Positions 1-8,659 of a stretch of 10,341 bases of DNA are shown in pieces. A program made the translations under genes and the position numbers. The DNA is from Acidobacteriota bacterium (GTDB lineage Bacteria > Acidobacteriota > Thermoanaerobaculia > Thermoanaerobaculales > Thermoanaerobaculaceae). The stretch lies in contig JAJXUY010000034.1 in NCBI GenBank assembly GCA_021782525.1, positions 1-10,341 of the forward strand. Direction: 5' to 3'. The notes below the pieces were generated by a model. That model did no database searches. It saw only the letters and a program-made list of their open reading frames with translations, and had not been told where the DNA came from. The number at the start of each line of letters is the position of its first letter. Position 1 is the first letter of the stretch.

Positions 1-2
1 TG

Positions 3-1217
3 CTGCTCGGCCTGGTCTGGCGCGACGCCCGGCCGTCGGGGCGGGTCGAGCTGCTGGGGGAGATCACCGGCACGGACTCGGCGCCGCGCTTCGAAGGCAC
101 GGCGCGGGTGAGCGACGGCGCGCTGCGGCTGCCCGGTCTGCCGGAGCCGGCGACCCGGATCGCGGGGGTTCTCGAGTTCACGCCCGAGGCCGTGAAGCTC
201 GACGATCTCCGCTTCGCGATGCTCGGAGGCGGGGGGACGTGCCGCGGCAGCGTGCTGCTCACCCCACAGCTCGGCCTCGATCTGTCCCTGCACCTCGACG
301 CGGTGCGCTGGCCGCTGATCATGGGTCTCGTGCCGATCCTCTCCGGCGATGCGCGCCTGGTCGGGACGCTGCAGGACCTCTCCCTTTCGGGAAAGATGGT
401 TCTCCGGCACACGGTGTTCCGCCGCGACCTCGACCTGCAGAAGCTGGTCATGGAGCAGGTCCGTTCACCCGAGCGCGCCCGGGTCACCGAGGGCTCGCCG
501 ATGGCGCTCAACATCGCGGTCGATGTCCCGAGCTCGCTCGAGGTCGACACGCCGCTCGCGAAGCTCGTTGCCAAGGGCGATCTCCGCATCGTCGGCACCA
601 CGGCGAACTACGGCGTTCTCGGGCGGCTCGAGGCGCTGCCCGGAGGCGAGCTGAACTTTGCCGGGAACCGCTACGAGCTCGATCGCGGCAGCGTGACGTT
701 CACCAGCCCCGACCGTGTCGAGCCGCACCTCGACATCCTCGCGCGCACGACGGTGCAGACCTACGAGGTGACGGTAGGGCTCAACGGCACCCTCGACCGC
801 CTCACGCCGACGTTCTCCTCGAACCCGCCGTTGCCGGAGATGGACGTCATCTCCCTGATCTCGACCGGCCAGAAGGCGGACGTCGCCGGCCAGGTGGGGC
901 CGGGCGCCCTGGCGTCCTCGTTCCTCGCGGACCAGCTGACCGGCGCGGTCACCCGGCGCGCGCGCACGCTCCTCGACGTGGACCAGATGCGGGTCGATCC
1001 GTTCGCGGCGACGGCGTCCGGCAACCCGACCGCCCGTCTGACCGTGGTCAAGCAGATGAACCGCGATTGGACGGTGACGATGGCGACGAACCTCGCGTCC
1101 AACAGCGAGGAGGTGGTCAGCAGCCAGTGGCGCCTGAGCCAGGGGGTGTACCTGGAGGCGAACCGCGAGCAGGACGGGTCGTATTCGTTGGGGGTGAAGT
1201 GGCTGCGCCGCTACTGA
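3..1217 (+). CDS. tamB: TamB-like translocation/assembly module protein, C-terminal part (5' end outside window)
   Basis: The frame is open from base 3, so the GTG at 108 is internal and the true start lies upstream; about 404 residues are visible. The visible part is beta-rich and matches the TamB C-terminal domain (DUF490, PF04357). It has a beta-repeat stretch with the family-style run Y-E-L-D-R-G-S-V-T-F (nt about 669-698), then the conserved N-P-P-L-P-E-M-D-V segment (nt 822-848) and I-S-L-I-S-T-G. It ends in an aromatic residue (Tyr). TamB proteins are anchored in the inner membrane and span the periplasm as a hydrophobic beta-groove, working with an Omp85 partner in outer-membrane protein insertion or lipid transport. 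The next gene is such a partner and overlaps this stop codon, which strengthens the call. The N-terminal anchor cannot be seen. The family is secure; the exact substrate is unknown. Confidence 0.9.
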   Translation: MLGLVWRDARPSGRVELLGEITGTDSAPRFEGTARVSDGALRLPGLPEPATRIAGVLEFTPEAVKLDDLRFAMLGGGGTCRGSVLLTPQLGLDLSLHLDAVRWPLIMGLVPILSGDARLVGTLQDLSLSGKMVLRHTVFRRDLDLQKLVMEQVRSPERARVTEGSPMALNIAVDVPSSLEVDTPLAKLVAKGDLRIVGTTANYGVLGRLEALPGGELNFAGNRYELDRGSVTFTSPDRVEPHLDILARTTVQTYEVTVGLNGTLDRLTPTFSSNPPLPEMDVISLISTGQKADVAGQVGPGALASSFLADQLTGAVTRRARTLLDVDQMRVDPFAATASGNPTARLTVVKQMNRDWTVTMATNLASNSEEVVSSQWRLSQGVYLEANREQDGSYSLGVKWLRRY

Positions 1218-3961
1218 GCGTGGCGGCGGTGGCCGCGCTCGGGTGGGGCCACACCCCGGTGGCCAAGGTCGTGGTGGAGGCGCCGGGCGTCGCGCAGGTG
1301 GATGCGCTGCGCCAGGCGTTCGCGATCCCCACGGGGAGCACCCTGTCGCGGGACGAGATCCGACGGGGCGTCGAGGCGCTGGTGGCCACGGGCCAGGTCG
1401 AGGACGCCGTGGTCGACGTCGAAGACTCGCCGGCCGGTGCGGTCATCGTGGTCAAGGTGCAGCCGGTGTCGCGCGTGACCTCGTTCGAGGTCTCCGGGCT
1501 GCCGCGAGCGGACAAGAAGATCGTGGCCGGCGCGCTCGGCATCGCCACCGGCTCCCCGCTTCAAGTGAGGGCTTTCCAGTCCAGGCTCGAGCGCGCGTTG
1601 CAGCTGCTGCGCGACCAGGGGTACCCGCACGCGACGCTCGACCCCGACCTCGACTTCGACCTGGCCCACGCCGGCGTGTCGGTGCGGGTGACCGCGACGC
1701 TCGGGCCCCCGCTGACGTTGGGGGCGCTGGAGGCCCCCGGGAGCCGGCTGGAGGGCCGCCGTCTCGAGAGCGTGTGCCAGCTCGCGACCGGCGAGCGGCT
1801 GACCTCGGCAAGCCTCGACGCGGCCAGGCGGCGGCTCGCGCGGGCGCTGCGGCAGGACGGGTTCTGGGAAACCGAGGTCGACTCCGGGCAGGTCAAGGGC
1901 GGGCCCCGCGGCGCGTCGGTCCGGTTCCCGGTGCAGCTCGGGTCGCACTGGGAGCTCGACCTTTCGGGCGTCAAGCGGAGCAAGGCGCTCGAGCTTGCGG
2001 CGCTGCCGTTCGTGCGCGGGCTCGAGCCGTTCAGCGAGGCCTCGCTGGACTTCGTGGTCGGCCAGCTGCGGACGTACCTGCAGGACCAGGGGAGGCTGCT
2101 CGCCAAGGTTTCGGGGAGCGTCGAGCAAGCTCCGGGGGGCCGGGTGCTGCGCCTCAGCGTCGCCGAGGGGCCGTTGACGCCGATCGCGGCCGTCGTGTTC
2201 CCCGGTGCGCACGCGCTGCCGCAGCGGTTGTTGCGCGAGCGCGTCGGCGCGCGCCCGGGGCACTACTGGCGCTGGGGTGGAGAACCGGTCGACGATCAGT
2301 CGCTCGCCGCGGACGCCTCGTCGCTGCTGGCCACGTTGCAGGCCGCCGGTCTGGCCGACGCCAAGGTCGCCACCCCGCGTGTCGTGCCGGCGCCGGGCGG
2401 CGTCGAGGTCGAGTTCCCGGTTGAAGAGGGGATCCGGAGCACGGTCGACCGGCTCGACGTCACGGGCGTGCCCGACAAGGTCAAGCTGCCGCAGTTGCCG
2501 CTGAGGAAGGGCGGCCCCTGGAGCCAGCGCGGCGAGGATGAAACGCGCAGCGTGCTCGAGGGCACGTTGCAGGACGCGGGCTTCGCCGACGCCACGGTGA
2601 CCGCCTCGCACCGGTGCGCGGCCGGCCGTTGCCAGGTCACGCTGGCCGCCGACCCCGGCTCGCCCTCGGTGATCAGCCGCGTGGTCGTCGCCGGCCTCGT
2701 GCGGACGAGGCGGAGCGTCGTCGACAAGGTGGCCGGGATCGAGGAGGGGACCGCGGTGGGGTCGCGGCAGCAGCTCGAGGCCCAGCGCCGCCTGCTCGCG
2801 CTCGGCATCTTCGAGCGCGTCGACGTGCGGCCGATCCCCGGGCAGGCGAGCGGGGCGCACCGGGGCCTGGTGATCGACCTCAAGGAGGGACCGACGCGGG
2901 CCGTGGCGTTCGGCCTCGGGTACGACACCGAGCAGAAGGTCCGGGTGTCGGTGATGTGGTCGGAGCTGAACCTCTTCGGTACCGGCCGCGGCCTCGCGAT
3001 CGAGGGCCGGTTCTCGAGCCTGGAAAAACTCTTCCAGCTCACCTACCGGGAGCCGGAGAGACTCGGGTTGCTCGGGATCCCGACCTGGGTCTCGGTCTAC
3101 CGGACGCAGGACTACTACACCAGCTACAACGTGCTCCGGCGCGGGATGTGGGTCGAGCTCGGCGACCACTTCAAGCGGCCGTTCCGCGCGTTGGTACGGT
3201 ACGACTATCAGATCGTGGACCCGGCCGCCCCGGCGGACATCTTGAGCCAGCTCGAGCGCGACCAGCAACAGGAGAGGATCGCGTCGGTCACGCCGACGAT
3301 CGAGTGGGACACGCGCGACGACCTCTTCTCGCCGCATCGCGGCGCCTACATTTCGCTGTCGTGGCAGAGCGCGTTCAAGGTGTTCCAGGCGGACGCCGCG
3401 TTCGACAAGCTCACCGCCTCGCTCTCGGCGTTCGCACCGGCCCAGGGCGGCGTGCTGGCCGGCAGCATCCAGGTGGGTGCGGCCCGGCCCCGCAGCGGCA
3501 TCGCCGGTGTGCCCGACAACCTGCAGATCCCGATCAACGAGCGCTTCTTCGCCGGCGGCCGGGTCAGCAACCGGGCTTTCTCGACCGACATGCTCGGCGT
3601 CCCCAACCAGACGCTCGTGTGCCAGCCGAGCACGACGGCGGGCGCGCCGGGCTGCAAGGTGGTGGCGGCGGGCGGCGCCGGCCTGCTGCTCTCCAGCCTG
3701 GAGTGGCGCTTCCCGCTGTTCGGCCTGGTGGGCGGCGACCTGTTCGTCGACGGCGGCAACGTGTGGCAGAGCTGGCGACAGATCCGGGTCGGGGGGATGC
3801 GCTGGGGCGGCGGCGTGGGGCTGCGCGTCGACACGCCCGTGGGGCCGCTCCGGCTCGAGTACGGGTGGAAGTTCAAGCCGCTGACGTGGACCGCGCCCAA
3901 CGGCGCGGTCGTGCGGGAGTCGCGCGGCGAGCTGTTCCTGGCGTTCGGTAACCCGTTCTGA
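1199..3961 (+). CDS. Omp85-family outer-membrane assembly protein (BamA/TamA-like) with about seven POTRA repeats
   Basis: Predicted 920-residue outer-membrane protein. GTG 1199 is chosen because it is the last in-frame start that leaves a hydrophobic signal-like N-terminus (M-A-A-P-L-L-S-V-A-A-V-A-A-L-G). This segment lacks basic residues and its ribosome site is only a G-run at 1190-1194, so GTG 1220 is an alternative. By eye, residues 21-565 split into seven units of about 70-85 residues with POTRA-like beta-alpha-alpha-beta-beta layout, starting near 21, 90, 172, 249, 326, 412 and 489. Residues 566-920 form the beta barrel, with G-L-G-Y-D-T-E at its start and a C-terminal L-F-L-A-F-G-N-P-F, a beta-signal ending in Phe. 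The loop-6 motif, usually V-R-G-F/Y, reads N-R-A-F at 791-794. A cysteine pair (C808/C819) follows it, as C690/C700 do in E. coli BamA. The 19-nt overlap with tamB suggests translational coupling. It could be a TamA-type partner or the sole BamA; BamA usually has five POTRAs and TamA three. Confidence 0.92.
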   Translation: MAAPLLSVAAVAALGWGHTPVAKVVVEAPGVAQVDALRQAFAIPTGSTLSRDEIRRGVEALVATGQVEDAVVDVEDSPAGAVIVVKVQPVSRVTSFEVSGLPRADKKIVAGALGIATGSPLQVRAFQSRLERALQLLRDQGYPHATLDPDLDFDLAHAGVSVRVTATLGPPLTLGALEAPGSRLEGRRLESVCQLATGERLTSASLDAARRRLARALRQDGFWETEVDSGQVKGGPRGASVRFPVQLGSHWELDLSGVKRSKALELAALPFVRGLEPFSEASLDFVVGQLRTYLQDQGRLLAKVSGSVEQAPGGRVLRLSVAEGPLTPIAAVVFPGAHALPQRLLRERVGARPGHYWRWGGEPVDDQSLAADASSLLATLQAAGLADAKVATPRVVPAPGGVEVEFPVEEGIRSTVDRLDVTGVPDKVKLPQLPLRKGGPWSQRGEDETRSVLEGTLQDAGFADATVTASHRCAAGRCQVTLAADPGSPSVISRVVVAGLVRTRRSVVDKVAGIEEGTAVGSRQQLEAQRRLLALGIFERVDVRPIPGQASGAHRGLVIDLKEGPTRAVAFGLGYDTEQKVRVSVMWSELNLFGTGRGLAIEGRFSSLEKLFQLTYREPERLGLLGIPTWVSVYRTQDYYTSYNVLRRGMWVELGDHFKRPFRALVRYDYQIVDPAAPADILSQLERDQQQERIASVTPTIEWDTRDDLFSPHRGAYISLSWQSAFKVFQADAAFDKLTASLSAFAPAQGGVLAGSIQVGAARPRSGIAGVPDNLQIPINERFFAGGRVSNRAFSTDMLGVPNQTLVCQPSTTAGAPGCKVVAAGGAGLLLSSLEWRFPLFGLVGGDLFVDGGNVWQSWRQIRVGGMRWGGGVGLRVDTPVGPLRLEYGWKFKPLTWTAPNGAVVRESRGELFLAFGNPF

Positions 3962-3965
3962 GAAT

Positions 3966-4007
3966 CGTGGTCCGTGGTCCGTGGCCCGTGGTCCGCGGGC
4001 CGCGAGG
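3966..4007. repeat. Heptanucleotide tandem repeat (CGTGGTC)n
   Basis: Six consecutive 7-bp units start 4 bp after the Omp85 stop. Units 1, 2 and 4 are CGTGGTC, unit 3 is CGTGGCC, and units 5 and 6 decay to CGCGGGC and CGCGAGG. Within it, GGCCCG (3983-3988) and CGGGCC (3996-4001) can pair around a 7-nt loop. This might help end the upstream transcript, but no T-run follows. A further 13-bp palindrome, GCGGGC-T-GCCCGC, lies at 4022-4034. The array is non-coding in any convincing frame. Confidence 0.85.
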
Positions 4008-4051
4008 GGGAGGCCCCGCGCGCGGGCTGCCCGCCAGATCTCGACACCAAG

Positions 4052-4079
4052 TTCTGTGGCGGGACAAGCGGTGTATGCT
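4052..4079 (+). promoter_or_regulatory. Possible promoter for the GWxTD gene-ribBA unit
   Basis: TATGCT at 4074-4079 (four of six bases of the TATAAT consensus) stands out in very GC-rich sequence. A weak -35-like TTCTGT lies at 4052-4057 with a 16-bp spacer. Transcription would begin near 4085-4087, at the leader hairpin. It falls in the only gap upstream of the GWxTD gene, where a promoter is expected. The -35 match is poor, so the call rests on the -10 and its position. Confidence 0.35.
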
Positions 4080-4083
4080 ATGG

Positions 4084-4109
4084 CGCCTTGCGGCGCGACC
4101 CGCAAGGCG
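4084..4109 (+). promoter_or_regulatory. Perfect 9-bp inverted repeat (leader hairpin) before the GWxTD gene
   Basis: CGCCTTGCG at 4084-4092 is exactly complementary to CGCAAGGCG at 4101-4109, leaving an 8-nt loop (GCGCGACC). The hairpin would sit in the 5' leader, ending 3 nt before the purine-rich ribosome site (4113-4119). No T-run follows, so it does not look like an intrinsic terminator. It may protect the mRNA 5' end, modulate ribosome access or bind a regulator; the sequence does not say which. Confidence 0.7.
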
Positions 4110-4112
4110 GAA

Positions 4113-4119
4113 GAGAGGA
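4113..4119 (+). promoter_or_regulatory. Ribosome binding site fixing ATG 4127
   Basis: GAGAGGA lies 7 nt before ATG 4127. This selects that codon over upstream in-frame starts (for example GTG 3974), which would run through the heptamer array and hide the signal peptide. Confidence 0.75.
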
Positions 4120-4126
4120 CGATCTC

Positions 4127-5599
4127 ATGCGCCGTACATTGGTGCCGCTCGGGCTGGCGGCGTGGGTGTTCGCCTCCGTCGCGGGCGCCCAGCTTTCCCA
4201 GACGTTCCAGGAGTTCCCTCAGGGCCCGGCCGGGTTCCTGATGATCGCAAGCGAGAAGAAGGCCTATGCGGAGCTCAAGAGCGATGCCGAGGCCAAGGCG
4301 TGGATCGACCTCTTCTGGGCGCGCCGCGACCCCGACCTCAACACCGTACAGAACGAGTTCAAGCTCGACTTCGACATGCGGGTGCAGGCGGCTGACAAGC
4401 AGTTCTCGTTCGGCAAGACGCCGGGAAGCCTTTCGGACCGCGGCAAGGTCCTCATCCTGATGGGGAAGCCGCTACACGTGCAGCTGGTCCCCGCCGGCGC
4501 GGAGCAGGCCGGGCAACGCCCCGATTTCATCGAGCGCGGGAACAGCCAGATCTGGTTCTACTGCAAGCCCGGCAAGGAATGCACGCCGCCGCTCAAGCAG
4601 GAGGAGCTGGTGCCGTTCGTGTTCACCGAGACGAGGCCGGGCAGCGCCGATTACGTGCTCGACCGCGGCGACCGGCGCAACGTACAGGCCGTGAAGCTCC
4701 TCGCGGCGCAACCCGAGAAGCTCCTGCTCCACCCCAAGCTGACCGAGGTACCGCACGTGGGGTTGCTGCCCGGCACCAAGGCGGCGACGGTGGAGCAGCA
4801 GGCGATCTTCGAGACCCAGCCGCGCCCGTGGCCCCAAGGTGCCGCGGTCGTGACCTCTTCGGGGGTGCAGAGCGAGACGATCCACCCGGCCTGGGTCTAC
4901 GTGGAGCTGCCCGACAGCACGCCGCCCGCCACCGAGGCGATCGGGCGCGTCCGCAAGGCGCAGGGAGGCGAGGAGATCGGTAGCTTCGTGACGCCGGTGA
5001 CCCCCCTGACCGTTTCCGGCGGGCGGGCGTACGAGTTCTCGCTCCCGGTCGACGCCGGGGAGTGGAACGTCGATCTGGCGTTGTCGGGCGCGTCCGGCCC
5101 CGTGGCGATCACCACCGTGAGCGCCAAGAACGAGCCGGCCCCCTCGGAAGGTCCCTACATCTCGCCGATCATCTGGGGTTCCGACGTCCGCCAGGAACCG
5201 CAGTCGCACCTCGGCGCCGCGTTCCATCTCGGCGGCATGGACGTCGTGCCGCACCTCGGGAACGTCTACCAGCACGGCGACAACATCACCTACGGCGCCT
5301 ACATCGTGCGCCCCAGCCTGGACGCGCAGGGGAAGCCCCAGGTCGAGCTGCGCATGGCGCTGTACGCCGGGGGCAAGAAGAACGACGAGCAGCCGTTCCA
5401 GGCGATGGATGGCGTCAAGCTCGTCGGCGACGTCTGGGTCTTCGGTCAGATCCTGCCGCTCGAGGGGTTCCGGCGCGGGACCGACTTCGAGGTCGAGGTC
5501 TCCTTGCGTGACGCCAAGACCGGGCTGACGCGCAGCCAGAGGATCCCGTTCACGGTCGCCAAGGACGTCGCGACTCCGCCCGAGGCGCCGAAGAAGTAG
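4127..5599 (+). CDS. Secreted GWxTD-domain-family protein with degenerate signature motif
   Basis: 490 residues. ATG 4127 has a good ribosome site and gives a clear signal peptide: basic M-R-R, hydrophobic core, and probable cleavage after V-A-G-A (residue 21). Residues about 30-115 match the N-terminal GWxTD domain seen in Acidobacteriota and related phyla: an acidic helix, then F-W-A-R-R-D-P-D (63-70), then the [14 protein letters not shown] block (102-115). The signature G-W-x-T-D itself reads G-S-L-S-D (100-104). The rest looks beta-rich with no enzyme motif I recognise; C146 and C152 could form a disulfide after export. The family has no established function that I know of; members are exported envelope proteins. 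It is the first gene after a possible promoter and is followed by ribBA after one base. Family membership is fairly sure, role unknown. Confidence 0.82.
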   Translation: MRRTLVPLGLAAWVFASVAGAQLSQTFQEFPQGPAGFLMIASEKKAYAELKSDAEAKAWIDLFWARRDPDLNTVQNEFKLDFDMRVQAADKQFSFGKTPGSLSDRGKVLILMGKPLHVQLVPAGAEQAGQRPDFIERGNSQIWFYCKPGKECTPPLKQEELVPFVFTETRPGSADYVLDRGDRRNVQAVKLLAAQPEKLLLHPKLTEVPHVGLLPGTKAATVEQQAIFETQPRPWPQGAAVVTSSGVQSETIHPAWVYVELPDSTPPATEAIGRVRKAQGGEEIGSFVTPVTPLTVSGGRAYEFSLPVDAGEWNVDLALSGASGPVAITTVSAKNEPAPSEGPYISPIIWGSDVRQEPQSHLGAAFHLGGMDVVPHLGNVYQHGDNITYGAYIVRPSLDAQGKPQVELRMALYAGGKKNDEQPFQAMDGVKLVGDVWVFGQILPLEGFRRGTDFEVEVSLRDAKTGLTRSQRIPFTVAKDVATPPEAPKK

Positions 5600-5600
5600 G

Positions 5601-5601
<1 letters not shown>
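5598..5601 (+). promoter_or_regulatory. AGGA motif that may favour GTG 5610 as the ribBA start
   Basis: AGGA overlaps the GWxTD stop and lies 8 nt before GTG 5610, an ideal spacing. ATG 5601 has only the weak AAGAAG (5591-5596) upstream. The two starts differ by three residues, all before the first conserved motif. Confidence 0.4.
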
Positions 5602-6827
<1,226 letters not shown>

Positions 6828-6882
6828 GCGCCGCAGGGCCGGTGCAGTGAAGTGTTCAGAGAGAAGAGTTAGAAGCGGCAAA

Positions 6883-6910
6883 GGGAAGAGGGTAGAGGGT
6901 AGAGGGAAGA
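6883..6910. repeat. Heptanucleotide tandem repeat (GGGWAGA)4
   Basis: Four contiguous 7-bp units in a symmetric order: GGGAAGA, GGGTAGA, GGGTAGA, GGGAAGA. The strand is almost pure purine. Degenerate purine-rich sequence (GAGAGAAGAGTTAGAAG, 6860-6876) precedes it. It lies in the 143-bp gap between the convergent ribBA and thioesterase genes. Confidence 0.85.
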
Positions 6911-6937
6911 CCGAGACGCCGCATGCGCCTTGTCTCT

Positions 6938-6966
6938 CCCGAGCCCCGAGCCCCGAGCCCCGGAGC
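6938..6966. repeat. Heptanucleotide tandem repeat (CCCGAGC)3-4
   Basis: Three exact CCCGAGC units are followed by CCCGGAGC, a fourth unit with one inserted G. It begins 27 bp after the purine heptamer array and ends 4 bp before the thioesterase stop codon. Between the arrays, GAGAC (6913-6917) and GTCTC (6932-6936) could pair around a 14-nt loop. That is a weak candidate for transcription termination in this convergent gap. Confidence 0.8.
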
Positions 6967-6970
6967 CCGG

Positions 6971-7393
6971 TCACGAGCTGCGGCGTGCGCGGACCGCGAT
7001 CGTGCAGCGGCCGGTGCACACCAGCTCGCCGTTCTCGTCGCTCACATCGGCCGCGTACACCTGCGTCGTGCGGCCGCGGAAGAGCGGCCGCGCCGTGGCG
7101 GTGAGCGCGCCGCCGCGCTTGGCGCGCACGTGCGTGACGTTGAGGTCGACGCCGGCGACGGTGTGGGTGCGCAGGTCGACGCTCATCGCGGCGGCGAGCG
7201 ACGCGACCGACTCGACGAGCAGCGCCGAGACCCCGCCGTGCAGCACCCCGAGGGGCTGGCGGTGGCGCTCGTCGATCTCCAGCGCGACCTGCATCGCGTC
7301 CGGGTCGTACCGGGTGACCCGGATGCCGAGCGGCCCGAACACCGTGTGCGCGTTGGCTTCCTCGATGACGCGGATGAACTCCTCGGTGTCCAC
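6971..7393 (-). CDS. Hotdog-fold thioesterase, YdiI/PaaI type (COG2050-like)
   Basis: 140 residues, the usual size for a single-hotdog acyl-CoA thioesterase; soluble and cytoplasmic. H-R-Q-P-L-G-V-L-H-G-G-V-S-A-L-L-V-E-S lines up with H-Q-P-F-G-L-L-H-G-G-A-S-A-A-L-A-E of E. coli YdiI. H52 and E61 fall nine residues apart, as do H54 and the catalytic E63 of YdiI. The later A-G-V-D-L-N-V-T-H matches V-G-T-E-L-N-A-T-H of that family. These enzymes hydrolyse acyl- or aryl-CoA thioesters (menaquinone pathway, phenylacetate and others); the substrate cannot be told from context. GTG 7393 is chosen because GGAGG lies 5 nt upstream; GTG 7399 and GTG 7405 are in frame. It is divergent from the NamZ-like gene (64-bp gap) and convergent with ribBA. 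Confidence 0.88.
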   Translation of the reverse strand: MDTEEFIRVIEEANAHTVFGPLGIRVTRYDPDAMQVALEIDERHRQPLGVLHGGVSALLVESVASLAAAMSVDLRTHTVAGVDLNVTHVRAKRGGALTATARPLFRGRTTQVYAADVSDENGELVCTGRCTIAVRARRSS

Positions 7394-7398
7394 GGCCA

Positions 7399-7403
7399 CC
7401 TCC
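7399..7403 (-). promoter_or_regulatory. Ribosome binding site fixing the thioesterase start at GTG 7393
   Basis: On the minus strand GGAGG precedes GTG 7393 by 5 nt. The alternative starts GTG 7405 and 7399 flank or overlap this site and have no purine motif of their own. Confidence 0.6.
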
Positions 7404-7443
7404 ACTGACGGCCAGGATACGCCCGCGGAAGACACGCCGCCGC

Positions 7444-7449
7444 TATACT
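7444..7449 (+). promoter_or_regulatory. TATACT -10 element, possibly driving a leaderless transcript
   Basis: TATACT matches the TATAAT consensus at five of six bases in a GC-rich divergent gap. Its end is 8 nt before GTG 7458, about where transcription should begin, and no Shine-Dalgarno motif lies between. The mRNA may therefore start at or next to the start codon. No good -35 is visible at normal spacing. Confidence 0.5.
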
Positions 7450-7457
7450 CGGTTCCC

Positions 7458-8636
<1,179 letters not shown>

Positions 8637-8640
8637 GCCG

Positions 8641-8659
8641 GCGGCCTAGCGGCGGCCGC
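8641..8659. terminator. Short GC inverted repeat between convergent stops
   Basis: GCGGCC (8641-8646) and GGCCGC (8654-8659) can form a 6-bp stem with a 7-nt loop. It lies just after the NamZ stop (8636) and overlaps the last codons of the minus-strand gene. No T-run follows on either strand, so a role as a shared terminator is only suggested by position; such stems are also common by chance at this GC content. Confidence 0.25.

Noticed and set aside
239..1198. Upstream extension of the Omp85 reading frame through tamB
   Set aside because: The added residues are Arg/Pro/Gly-rich and overlap tamB in another frame; they would bury the signal-like segment. The real start is near 1199.
1211..4105. 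A 964-codon open frame on the minus strand, antisense to the Omp85 gene
   Set aside because: Its translation is Arg/Ala/Pro/His-rich low-complexity sequence with no domain, whereas the + strand has an unmistakable Omp85 protein. Long antisense frames are expected at this GC content.
6840..6970. CRISPR-like array
   Set aside because: The repeats are 7-bp head-to-tail units without spacers, so they are short tandem repeats and not CRISPR.
6923..7408. A + strand frame covering the thioesterase locus
   Set aside because: Its His/Arg/Ala-rich product lacks motifs; the minus strand encodes a clear hotdog thioesterase with H-G-G and the catalytic Glu.
7414..7419. TATCCT on the minus strand as a -10 for the thioesterase, giving a near-leaderless GTG 7405
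   Set aside because: Only four of six bases match, there is no -35, and a proper GGAGG site favours GTG 7393. Possible, but not strong enough to list.
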